A DNA stretch of 64,000 nt from an uncultured Agathobaculum sp. (GTDB taxonomy: Bacteria; Bacillota; Clostridia; Oscillospirales; Butyricicoccaceae): assembly GCA_934504345.1 (NCBI GenBank), contig CAKSVR010000007.1:12512-76511 (forward strand), in the 5' to 3' direction. A program made the translations under genes and the position numbers. The notes under the pieces are model-generated. The model saw only the letters and a program-made list of their open reading frames with translations. It ran no database searches and was not told the DNA's origin. Shown here piece by piece: positions 33,870 to 41,295 of the stretch. Within the stretch, counting starts at the first letter, position 1; each line of letters opens with the position of its first letter.

Positions 33870-36485
33870 ATGAACAAAAACGAACAACCGGATAAGGATG
33901 CGTTACAGCGCATCCTTGCGGCAGTGGACGAAGTCATGCAGAACACCGCGCTGCTGGACAACATCCGCAGTGAGGAGGAGCTCCGGCAGGTGATGCCCAC
34001 GCTGCTGGCTTCGCTGGGCCGCTACGCACAGGCTGACCGCTCCTGCATCCTTGAGCGGACGGCCGGCTCAACCGATGTGCTGCACATGACACATTGCTGG
34101 TGCGCCGACGGCGTTTCGCCCGCCGGCAGTGCGATGCAGAACCTGCCGCTCTCCGCTGTGCCGAACTGGTTTGCGGCTTTGAACCGCGACGGTGCGGTCG
34201 TATCGTATGACTGTGCGGGCGACTGCGGCAAATGGCCCGAGGAACACGCGCTGTTTGCCGGTTCGGGCGTGCAGTCCGTCATTATCATCCCGCTGCTGTC
34301 CGACGGCATGGTGACGGGCTGCATCGTGCTGGACAATCCCGCACAGAGCCGCATCGAGCTTGCCGTAAAGCTGCTCAAAGGCATCAGCGCCCGTATCGGC
34401 GGACTGAAGGACAACCTGCACATGATGAAAAAGCTGGAGGCCAGCCTCCACGCGCTCAGCAGAGAAAAGACCATGCTCGATGCCCTCAGCGTGGACTATT
34501 CCTCGGTATATTACTGCGATCTGATCAACGATACCTTTGTCCCTATCCACTGCGCGGAGTACAACAACGCCATCGCCGCTGTCAAAGAGATGGCCGACCG
34601 GAGCGGCTCGTATTCCGCCTGCATCCGTTACTACTACGACCATTTCGTCATCCCGGAGTCCGCGCCGGACTTTCTCGAAAAGCTGAGCGCCGAACACCTG
34701 AAATCCCATCTGGCCTGCCGCCGCCGCTTCGCCTACAAATACCGCGTGCACCCGAACAAGGCCGGGCAGCAGTATTTCGAGGTGCAGGTCGTCCGGCTGA
34801 CGGATGAGGACGGCTTCAAGGCCGTCATGGGCTACCGCTATATCGACGACCTTGTCGCAAAGCAGGAGGAGCAGCAGACCGCGCTGGAGAATGCACTCGC
34901 GGATGCGACCCTCAACAGCGAGATCATCGGCACGATCAGCAAGCTGTACTGGCTCATCTACCGCATCGATCTGCATGATAAGACCTATGAGGAGATCTCC
35001 GCCGCACAGGAAACGCACAAGCTGACCGGCCGAAAGGGCTATATCGCGAATATCCTCGAGGAGCTGTGCGACAAGATCGTGTGCGCTGAGCACGAGCACA
35101 GGATGCGCGAGTTCTGTGACCTCACCACGCTGCCCGCACGCCTGCGCGACAGCGAGAGCATCTCCATCGAGTACCGCACCAAGGCGGGCTCGTGGAATCT
35201 GGCGCGCATCATCGCCAAAAAGCGCGAAGCAGACGGCACGGTGTCCAGCGCCCTGTACGTTGTGCGGCGCATGGACAAAGAAAAGCGCAAAGAGATCGAA
35301 TACAAGCAGCAGCTCATGCAGGCCGCCGAGGAGGCACGCCGCGCCAACATGGCAAAAACGGATTTTCTGCGGCGCATGAGCCACGACATCCGCACACCCA
35401 TCAACGGCATTCAGGGCATGATAACCATTGCCGAGCACTTCCCGAACGACCTGCAAAAGCAGACGGAATGCCGCGAAAAGGTCAAGGAGGCTTCGGGCTT
35501 CCTGCTCGATCTGGTCAACAGCATCCTTGATATGAACAAGCTGGAATCCGGTGCTGTCGTGCTCGAGCACAAGCCGTTTGACCTGCTCGACACCCTGCAG
35601 GAGATCAATTCCATCGCGCAGATGAACGCCGGGCTCAAGGGTCTGTCCGTGTCCAGCGACTACGGCAGGATCAAGCACCGCCATCTGCTCGGCAGTCCGC
35701 TGCATCTCAAGCAGATCTTGCAGAATATCGACGGAAATGCGGTAAAATACAACCGCGAGGGCGGTTCCATCGCCTTTTCGACAACCGAGATCGCCTGTGC
35801 AAACGGCATAGCCACTTATCAGTTCGTCTGCCGCGACACCGGCCGCGGCATGAGCCCGGACTTCCTCACGCACGCCTTTGAGCCGTTCGCGCAGGAGGAC
35901 GCCAGCGCGCGCACGGCATACATGGGCACCGGTCTGGGTCTGCCCATCGCCAAGCAGCTGGCCGAAATGATGGGCGGCACGATTCAGGTCGAGAGCGAGC
36001 TGAACGTCGGCACAACGTTCACCACGACCATTCCGTTCGAGATCGACACCGCCTGTGAGAGCAGCGGCAGCTGTGCCGACACGATTCCCGCGGGCACGGT
36101 GGCCGGTGCAAGGGTGCTGCTGGTCGAGGACAACGCGCTCAATCTCGAGATCGCGCAGTTTTTGCTCGAAAACGAGGGCATGGAGGTCACGACCGCGCTC
36201 AACGGTCAGGAGGCGGTCGAGCTGTTCGCAGCCTCCGAGGAAAACCGCTTCGACCTCATCCTGATGGATGTGATGATGCCCGTCATGGACGGCCTGACGG
36301 CGACCCGCACCATCCGCGCGATGGACAGAGCGGATGCCCGGCGCATCCCCATCTTCGCGATGACGGCGAACGCCTTTGCCGATGACATCGCGGAGAGCCG
36401 CCGCGCCGGCATGAACGAGCATCTGTCCAAGCCGCTGAATGCGGCGGTCATGCTGCACACCATCCGGCGCTATATCGCACGTTGA
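33870..36485 (+). CDS. Hybrid sensor kinase with GAF and PAS-like domains
   Basis: 871 aa from the ATG at 33870 (AAGGGGG upstream). No membrane segment, so cytosolic. Residues about 25-190: GAF domain (RYAQADRSCILERT, VIIIPLLSDGMVTGCIVLDN). About 205-480: two PAS-like modules. HisKA with H505 in SHDIRTPING, HATPase with GNAVKYN and GTGLGLPI, receiver with D800 in LMDVMMP. Third hybrid kinase of this window and closer in its kinase core to the 4717 protein than to ordinary sensor kinases. No HPt domain or cognate response regulator nearby. Confidence 0.88.
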   Translation: MNKNEQPDKDALQRILAAVDEVMQNTALLDNIRSEEELRQVMPTLLASLGRYAQADRSCILERTAGSTDVLHMTHCWCADGVSPAGSAMQNLPLSAVPNWFAALNRDGAVVSYDCAGDCGKWPEEHALFAGSGVQSVIIIPLLSDGMVTGCIVLDNPAQSRIELAVKLLKGISARIGGLKDNLHMMKKLEASLHALSREKTMLDALSVDYSSVYYCDLINDTFVPIHCAEYNNAIAAVKEMADRSGSYSACIRYYYDHFVIPESAPDFLEKLSAEHLKSHLACRRRFAYKYRVHPNKAGQQYFEVQVVRLTDEDGFKAVMGYRYIDDLVAKQEEQQTALENALADATLNSEIIGTISKLYWLIYRIDLHDKTYEEISAAQETHKLTGRKGYIANILEELCDKIVCAEHEHRMREFCDLTTLPARLRDSESISIEYRTKAGSWNLARIIAKKREADGTVSSALYVVRRMDKEKRKEIEYKQQLMQAAEEARRANMAKTDFLRRMSHDIRTPINGIQGMITIAEHFPNDLQKQTECREKVKEASGFLLDLVNSILDMNKLESGAVVLEHKPFDLLDTLQEINSIAQMNAGLKGLSVSSDYGRIKHRHLLGSPLHLKQILQNIDGNAVKYNREGGSIAFSTTEIACANGIATYQFVCRDTGRGMSPDFLTHAFEPFAQEDASARTAYMGTGLGLPIAKQLAEMMGGTIQVESELNVGTTFTTTIPFEIDTACESSGSCADTIPAGTVAGARVLLVEDNALNLEIAQFLLENEGMEVTTALNGQEAVELFAASEENRFDLILMDVMMPVMDGLTATRTIRAMDRADARRIPIFAMTANAFADDIAESRRAGMNEHLSKPLNAAVMLHTIRRYIAR

Positions 36486-36623
36486 GCAGGCGTTCCTGCA
36501 CTGCGCTGTGCGGCTTCGGTGTACCGCCGCGCGGCCGCGCGGAATCAACAGGCATCTGCGGCGTATAGCAGCAGATAGAATGAACCAAAAACATCCCGCA
36601 GACGATACTGTCTGCGGGATATT

Positions 36624-36846
36624 TCAGGCTGTCGCGAAACTACAGTTTCGCCGACAAGAGGAACGGACCGTAGGCCGTTCCAAAGTCGTCCAAAAGTTCC
36701 CATACGGAAACTTTTTCCCTCTTAAGGTATAAAAAACGAGATACACGCTCCCGTTTTTTATGAATTTGCAAAGCAAATTCTATTTAACGCGCGCTGCCGC
36801 GCGATATGATAAAATTGGTTCAATACCGACTTTTTTGACAAACTGA
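36624..36846. repeat. 223-bp multi-hairpin element, copy R3 (orientation A)
   Basis: Same plan as R1, with paired changes: CCACGG to CTACAG in the first hairpin and a wholly different but still paired central terminator stem (ACGAGA / TCCCGT in place of GGCAGG / CCTGCC). Bracketed by ACATCCCGCAGACGATACTG-type hairpin 36591-36624 and its copy 36846-36879 with two differences. The right copy is the terminator of the LysR gene at 36896. Confidence 0.85.
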
Positions 36847-36879
36847 CATCCCGCAGACGATACCGTCTGCGGGATGTTT
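36846..36879 (-). terminator. Terminator of the LysR gene at 36896
   Basis: ACATCCCGCAGACG / CGTCTGCGGGATGT stem 17 bp after the stop. Its copy at 36591-36624 may in addition end the plus-strand kinase mRNA. Confidence 0.78.
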
Positions 36880-36895
36880 ATTTACGCGGCAGGCT

Positions 36896-37780
36896 TTACT
36901 CGTCCGCCAGCTTTGCCACACGGACAAATTCATCCATTTCGCGAGTGCGCCACTTCTCCTTGTGGCAGAAAATCTGCCGATAGAGCGAGATATAGCAGTC
37001 CTCGACCGACAGCCGCACGAGCCGTCCCTGCTTTACGCTGTCCTCGACCGCATACCACGGCAGGAACGACACGCCGCGGTCGATCTCGAGCATCCGGATG
37101 AGCAGCGACGTATCGCCGCACTCGAGCGACGGCGTGAGGATGGTGCGCCGCGCGGCCATGCGGCGGTTGAGCACGCGGCGGTAGTTATCCTGCTCGGTGA
37201 GGAAGAACGGCTGCGCCAGCAGCTCCTCGATGGTCAGCTCATGGCCGCCCAGCGCATCGCCCAGCGAGGCCGAAGCCACGAACACGATCTCCTCGCGCTG
37301 CTCCATCAGCTTGTGCCAGTTGTTGCTGTACAGCGGCTCGTCCAGCACATAGATCATATCGAGTTCTCCGCGCTCCATGTGCTCGATGAGCTCCTCCGGC
37401 TCACCCACCGTGATGCGGATGGACACCTTCGGATTGAATTTGCGGTACAGATGCAGCACAGCGGGCAGCTTGAGGCACGCCAGCGACTCGATCGTGCCGA
37501 TATGCAGCGAACCGTGCAGCTCCGCTGTGGCCGTCACCGACATCCGCGCCTGATTGACCTGACTCATCACCTCGCAGGCGTGGCTGAAAAACCGCTCGCC
37601 GGTGTCGGTCAGCGCGATGCGCTTGCCCATGCGGTCGAACAGGCGCGTGTCCAGCTCTTCCTCCAGCTGGCGTATCTGCACCGTTACCGCCGACTGCGAA
37701 TAGCCGAGGCTTTCCGCCGCGCGCGAAAAACTCTTGAACTGTGCAACGCGGATAAATGTTGCAAGCTGCCGCAGCTCCAT
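36896..37780 (-). CDS. LysR-type regulator next to the serine operon
   Basis: 294 aa; start at 37780 (GAGGAG upstream) preferred over an in-frame ATG at 37819. HTH at LATFIRVAQFKSFSRAAESL and GYSQSAVTVQIRQLEEELD; CysL/CbbR-type effector domain. Divergent from the symporter-sdaAB-sdaAA operon with 251 bp between, so its likely target is serine uptake and breakdown. Confidence 0.85.
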   Translation of the reverse strand: MELRQLATFIRVAQFKSFSRAAESLGYSQSAVTVQIRQLEEELDTRLFDRMGKRIALTDTGERFFSHACEVMSQVNQARMSVTATAELHGSLHIGTIESLACLKLPAVLHLYRKFNPKVSIRITVGEPEELIEHMERGELDMIYVLDEPLYSNNWHKLMEQREEIVFVASASLGDALGGHELTIEELLAQPFFLTEQDNYRRVLNRRMAARRTILTPSLECGDTSLLIRMLEIDRGVSFLPWYAVEDSVKQGRLVRLSVEDCYISLYRQIFCHKEKWRTREMDEFVRVAKLADE

Positions 37781-37838
37781 AGATTCTCCTCTTTTCTCGT
37801 TATGATGAATTTTAATCAAAATGATAAAATATATGAAT

Positions 37839-37867
37839 TTGACTTAATCTACTAAACAGAATATACT
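37839..37867 (+). promoter_or_regulatory. Promoter of the serine operon
   Basis: TTGACT-N17-TATACT, leaving a leader of about 157 nt. Confidence 0.65.
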
Positions 37868-37936
37868 AAATCTGCAAAGAGGTCAAGAAAGAATTTGGAA
37901 GTTCGCCACAGAAGTCCCTTTTATCTTTTATGTACA

Positions 37937-37987
37937 AAAACCGCATCCCATTTTACAGCATTTTGCCGGAAAGGAGCGGTTCTTTTT
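37937..37987 (+). terminator. Possible leader attenuator of the serine operon
   Basis: AACCGC (37939-37944) can pair with GCGGTT (37976-37981), followed by CTTTTT. A terminator-like stem inside the leader, 45 bp before the start codon. The long loop makes it tentative; no known riboswitch motif precedes it. Confidence 0.3.
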
Positions 37988-38031
37988 GTGCCCGAAAAAG
38001 CTGCGGCAGATTTCCGGGGAGGAAAAGAAAA

Positions 38032-39252
38032 ATGGAAGAAAAGAAAAAGTTCAAGCTCGGGCTGCTGCCCAAACTCATCATCGCTATCATCGTCGGCATC
38101 CTGTTCGGCCAGTTCCTGCCGGAGGGCTTCTGCCGCTTTGTGGTAACACTCTCGTCGTTCTTCAGCCAGTTCCTGTCGTTCATCATCCCGCTGATGATCC
38201 TCGCATACGTTACCATGGGCATCGCGAACCTCAAGAGCGGCGCGGGCAAGCTGCTGCTCATCACGGTGGCACTCGCCTACTGCTCGACCCTTATCGCAGG
38301 CTCAGCCTCGTTCTTCGTGTCCGACACCCTGTTCCCGCACTTTATGAGCGCGGATGCGCTCGACAAGATCGCCGCTACCGCCGGCAACTCGCTCGAGCCG
38401 TATTTCAGCCTTGAGATCCCGGCGCTGATGAACACGCTGTCCGCTGTCGTGCTGGCGTTCGTGCTCGGCCTGTGTATGTCCAGCCTGCGCGGCAGAACGA
38501 TCGGCGACACGCTCTACAACGGCGTTTCCGACTTCTCCGGCATCATCGACTGCGTACTGCACAACGTTATCATCCCGCTGCTGCCGCTCTACATCTGCGG
38601 CACGTTCACCGACATGACCAAGTCCGGCAAGACGTTTGCCATCCTCGGCATCCTGTGGAAGGTGTTCATCGTCGTTATCCTCATGCACCTGATCTGCATC
38701 TGCATCCAGTTCGTTATCGCGGGCTTTATCAGCCACAAGAACCCGCTCACGCTCATCCGCAACCAGATCCCGGGCTACGCGACCGCGCTCGGCACGCAGT
38801 CCTCTGCGGCTACCATCCCGGTAAACCTCCAGTGCGCGGAGAAAGACGGCGTTTCCGCTGAGATCCGCAACTTCACCGTTCCGCTGTGCGCGAACATCCA
38901 CATGGCAGGCTCGATGATCACCATCACCGCCTGTGCGACTGCCGTCTGCCTGATGAACCAGCTGCCCATCTCCATCGGCACCGTTATCCCGTTCATCATG
39001 ACCCTCGGCATTGCTATGGTCGCTTCTCCCGGTGCGCCGGGCGGCTCCATCATGACTGCCCTGCCGTTCCTGCACATGATCTTCGGCACCGAGGCCGGCG
39101 ACCCGAGCGGCCCGATCTGCGCCATCATGGTCGCACTGTACATCACGCAGGACTCGTTCGGCACCGCCTGCAACGTTTCCGGCGACAACGCCATCGGCGT
39201 GATCGTAGAAACCATCTACCGCAGATTTATCTGCAAGTCTTCCGCGCAGTAA
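38032..39252 (+). CDS. Dicarboxylate/amino acid:cation symporter, probable serine transporter
   Basis: 406 aa; start at 38032 after GGGGAGG. DAACS family (GltP/SstT-like), eight helices plus two re-entrant loops. Visible: the serine-rich loop LGTQSSAATIPV, the substrate/sodium motif around FTVPLCANIHMAGSM, and the second loop MVASPGAPGGSIM. First gene of an operon with sdaAB and sdaAA, 12 bp before the next start. Sodium-coupled serine (or threonine) uptake is therefore the best guess. Confidence 0.85.
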   Translation: MEEKKKFKLGLLPKLIIAIIVGILFGQFLPEGFCRFVVTLSSFFSQFLSFIIPLMILAYVTMGIANLKSGAGKLLLITVALAYCSTLIAGSASFFVSDTLFPHFMSADALDKIAATAGNSLEPYFSLEIPALMNTLSAVVLAFVLGLCMSSLRGRTIGDTLYNGVSDFSGIIDCVLHNVIIPLLPLYICGTFTDMTKSGKTFAILGILWKVFIVVILMHLICICIQFVIAGFISHKNPLTLIRNQIPGYATALGTQSSAATIPVNLQCAEKDGVSAEIRNFTVPLCANIHMAGSMITITACATAVCLMNQLPISIGTVIPFIMTLGIAMVASPGAPGGSIMTALPFLHMIFGTEAGDPSGPICAIMVALYITQDSFGTACNVSGDNAIGVIVETIYRRFICKSSAQ

Positions 39253-39264
39253 GGAGAATCCCTT

Positions 39265-39933
39265 ATGTCCTTTATCAGTGTTTTTGATGTGCTGGGCCCG
39301 AATATGATCGGCCCGTCCAGCTCGCATACCGCCGGCGCCGCCGTTATCGCGTATCTGGCGCACAAGATGATCGCGCCGCCGCTCAAAAAGGTGGATTTCA
39401 CCCTGTACGGCTCGTTCGCCAAGACCTACCACGGTCACGGCACCGACCGTGCTCTGCTTGGCGGCATCATGGGCTTCTCGACCGACGACACCCGCATCCG
39501 CAACTCGTTTTCCATCGCGACCGAGCGCGGCCTGTCCTACTCGTTCACGCCCTGTGAAACCGAAACCGATGTCCACCCGAACACGGTGGACATCCGCATG
39601 GAGAACGCCGCCGGTCAGGTGATGACCATTCGCGGCGAGTCGCTCGGCGGCGGCAAATGCCGTATCGCGCGCATCAACGGCGTGGAAGTGGACTTCACCG
39701 GCGAATACAGCACGGTCATTGTCGTGCAGCAGGACAAGCCGGGCGTTGTGGCGCACATCACCAAGGTCCTGAGCGACAAGGGTGTCAATATTGCATTCAT
39801 GCGCCTGTTCCGCGAGTCCAAGGGCAACACCGCCTACACCATCGTCGAGTCGGACGGCCATTTTCCCGAGGGCATTGCGGAACCGCTGCGCGATAACCCC
39901 AACGTCCACAACGTTATGATCATCGAACCGTAA
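39265..39933 (+). CDS. sdaAB: L-serine dehydratase, beta subunit
   Basis: 222 aa. Iron-sulfur L-serine deaminase, which converts serine to pyruvate and ammonia. Visible: SVFDVLGPNMIGPSSSHTAGA at the N-terminus (substrate loop) and a C-terminal ACT domain (VIVVQQDKPGVVAHITKVLS). Acts with the alpha subunit encoded 15 bp downstream. Confidence 0.95.
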   Translation: MSFISVFDVLGPNMIGPSSSHTAGAAVIAYLAHKMIAPPLKKVDFTLYGSFAKTYHGHGTDRALLGGIMGFSTDDTRIRNSFSIATERGLSYSFTPCETETDVHPNTVDIRMENAAGQVMTIRGESLGGGKCRIARINGVEVDFTGEYSTVIVVQQDKPGVVAHITKVLSDKGVNIAFMRLFRESKGNTAYTIVESDGHFPEGIAEPLRDNPNVHNVMIIEP

Positions 39934-39948
39934 GGAGGAGGGACAGTC

Positions 39949-40818
39949 ATGGATTTCAAAAATGCATCCGAGCTGCTCGCGCTCTGTGCACAGCAGCAAC
40001 TCCCCATCTCCGAGATCATGCGCCGCCGCGAATGCAGACTGGGCGAAACCACCCGCGATGAGGTCATGCACCGCATGGCGCACGCGCTGGAGATCATGCG
40101 CTCTTCCGCGCTGACGCCGCTCAAAACGCCGGTCAAGTCCATGGGCGGGCTGATCGGCGGCGAGGCGAAAAAGCTGGCGCAGCACGCGGCCAAGGGCCGC
40201 TCCATCTGCGGCGATGTGCTGCACAAGGCGGCACAGTACGCGATGGCCGTCCTCGAGGTCAACGCCTCGATGGGCCTTATCGTGGCCGCGCCGACCGCAG
40301 GCAGCGCCGGTGTCCTGCCGGGTATGCTGTTCGCGCTTCAGGACTGCTACAATATTTCGGACGAGCGCCTCATCGATGCGCTGTTCAACGCCGGTGCGGT
40401 CGGCTACCTCGCGATGCGTAACGCAACGGTCGCCGGTGCGGTCGGCGGCTGTCAGGCCGAGGTCGGCATTGCCTCCGCGATGGCGGCCAGCGCCGCTGTC
40501 GAGCTGATGGGCGGCACGCCCGCGCAGTGCCTCGATGCGGCCTCCACCGTGCTGATGAATATGCTCGGTCTGGTCTGCGACCCGGTCGGCGGTCTGGTCG
40601 AGTATCCGTGCCAGAACCGCAATGCGGCGGGCGTGGCAAACGCGCTCGTGGCCGCCGAGCTGGCCCTTGCGGGTATCCATCAGTTCATCCCGTTCGACGA
40701 AATGCTGGACACCATGTATGCGGTCGGCCGCCGCATCCCCATCGAGCTGCGCGAAACCGCCCTCGGCGGCTGCGCGACGACACCGTCCGCGTGCGCGCAG
40801 TGCGGGCTGTGCTCGTAA
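39949..40818 (+). CDS. sdaAA: L-serine dehydratase, alpha subunit
   Basis: 289 aa; GGAGGAGGG precedes the start. Carries the 4Fe-4S cluster; the signature LVCDPVGGLVEYPCQNRNA holds two cluster cysteines, GGCQAEVG a third. PTAGSAGVLPGML is typical. The oxygen-sensitive cluster and this two-subunit form are characteristic of anaerobic Firmicutes. Confidence 0.95.
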   Translation: MDFKNASELLALCAQQQLPISEIMRRRECRLGETTRDEVMHRMAHALEIMRSSALTPLKTPVKSMGGLIGGEAKKLAQHAAKGRSICGDVLHKAAQYAMAVLEVNASMGLIVAAPTAGSAGVLPGMLFALQDCYNISDERLIDALFNAGAVGYLAMRNATVAGAVGGCQAEVGIASAMAASAAVELMGGTPAQCLDAASTVLMNMLGLVCDPVGGLVEYPCQNRNAAGVANALVAAELALAGIHQFIPFDEMLDTMYAVGRRIPIELRETALGGCATTPSACAQCGLCS

Positions 40819-40849
40819 AAACGACCTTATCTGATACACTTTATAGAGC

Positions 40850-40890
40850 AAAAGGACATTCCCACTTCTACTCCTCGGGAATGTCCTTTT
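40850..40890 (+). terminator. Terminator of the serine operon
   Basis: AAAAGGACATTCCC / GGGAATGTCCTTTT stem 32 bp after sdaAA. Confidence 0.85.
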
Positions 40891-40995
40891 GTGTTTTACT
40901 CCGGCAGGGATGCACAGGAATTATCCCCAGCCTGTTGATAACTTCTGTGGATTGCTCCGCAGGGCATGAAAAACGCGCAGCTTACGCTGCGCGTT

Positions 40996-41255
40996 TCAGG
41001 CTGTCGCGAAACTACAGTTTCGCCGACAAGCAGGAACGGACCGTGGGCCGTTCCAAAGTCGTCCGAAAGTTCCTGTATAGAAACTTTCTCCCTCTCAGGG
41101 TATAAAAACCGGCGCTATCCTTGCGCGGCTTCTCGGCCGCGCTGCGCTGGTACACGCCCTGCCTTTTTATGAATTTGCACGGCAAATTCTATTTCATGCG
41201 CGCTGCCGCGCGATATGATGAAATTGGTTCAATACCGACTTTTTTGACAAACTGA
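40996..41255. repeat. 260-bp multi-hairpin element, copy R4 (orientation A, with insert)
   Basis: As R1, but with about 36 extra bases near 41108-41150 that replace the left arm of the central hairpin. Flanking hairpins differ here: AAACGCGCAGC / GCTGCGCGTTT on the left (40970-40996), GAAAAGCACAGC / GCTGTGCTTTTC on the right (41255-41283). Only the right one belongs to the adjacent gene. Confidence 0.82.
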
Positions 41256-41283
41256 GAAAAGCACAGCCGAAGCTGTGCTTTTC
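41255..41283 (-). terminator. Terminator of the S15 peptidase-SLH gene
   Basis: GAAAAGCACAGC / GCTGTGCTTTTC stem, 13 bp after the stop on the minus strand. Confidence 0.78.
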
Positions 41284-41295
41284 CGTGTCTGCCAT

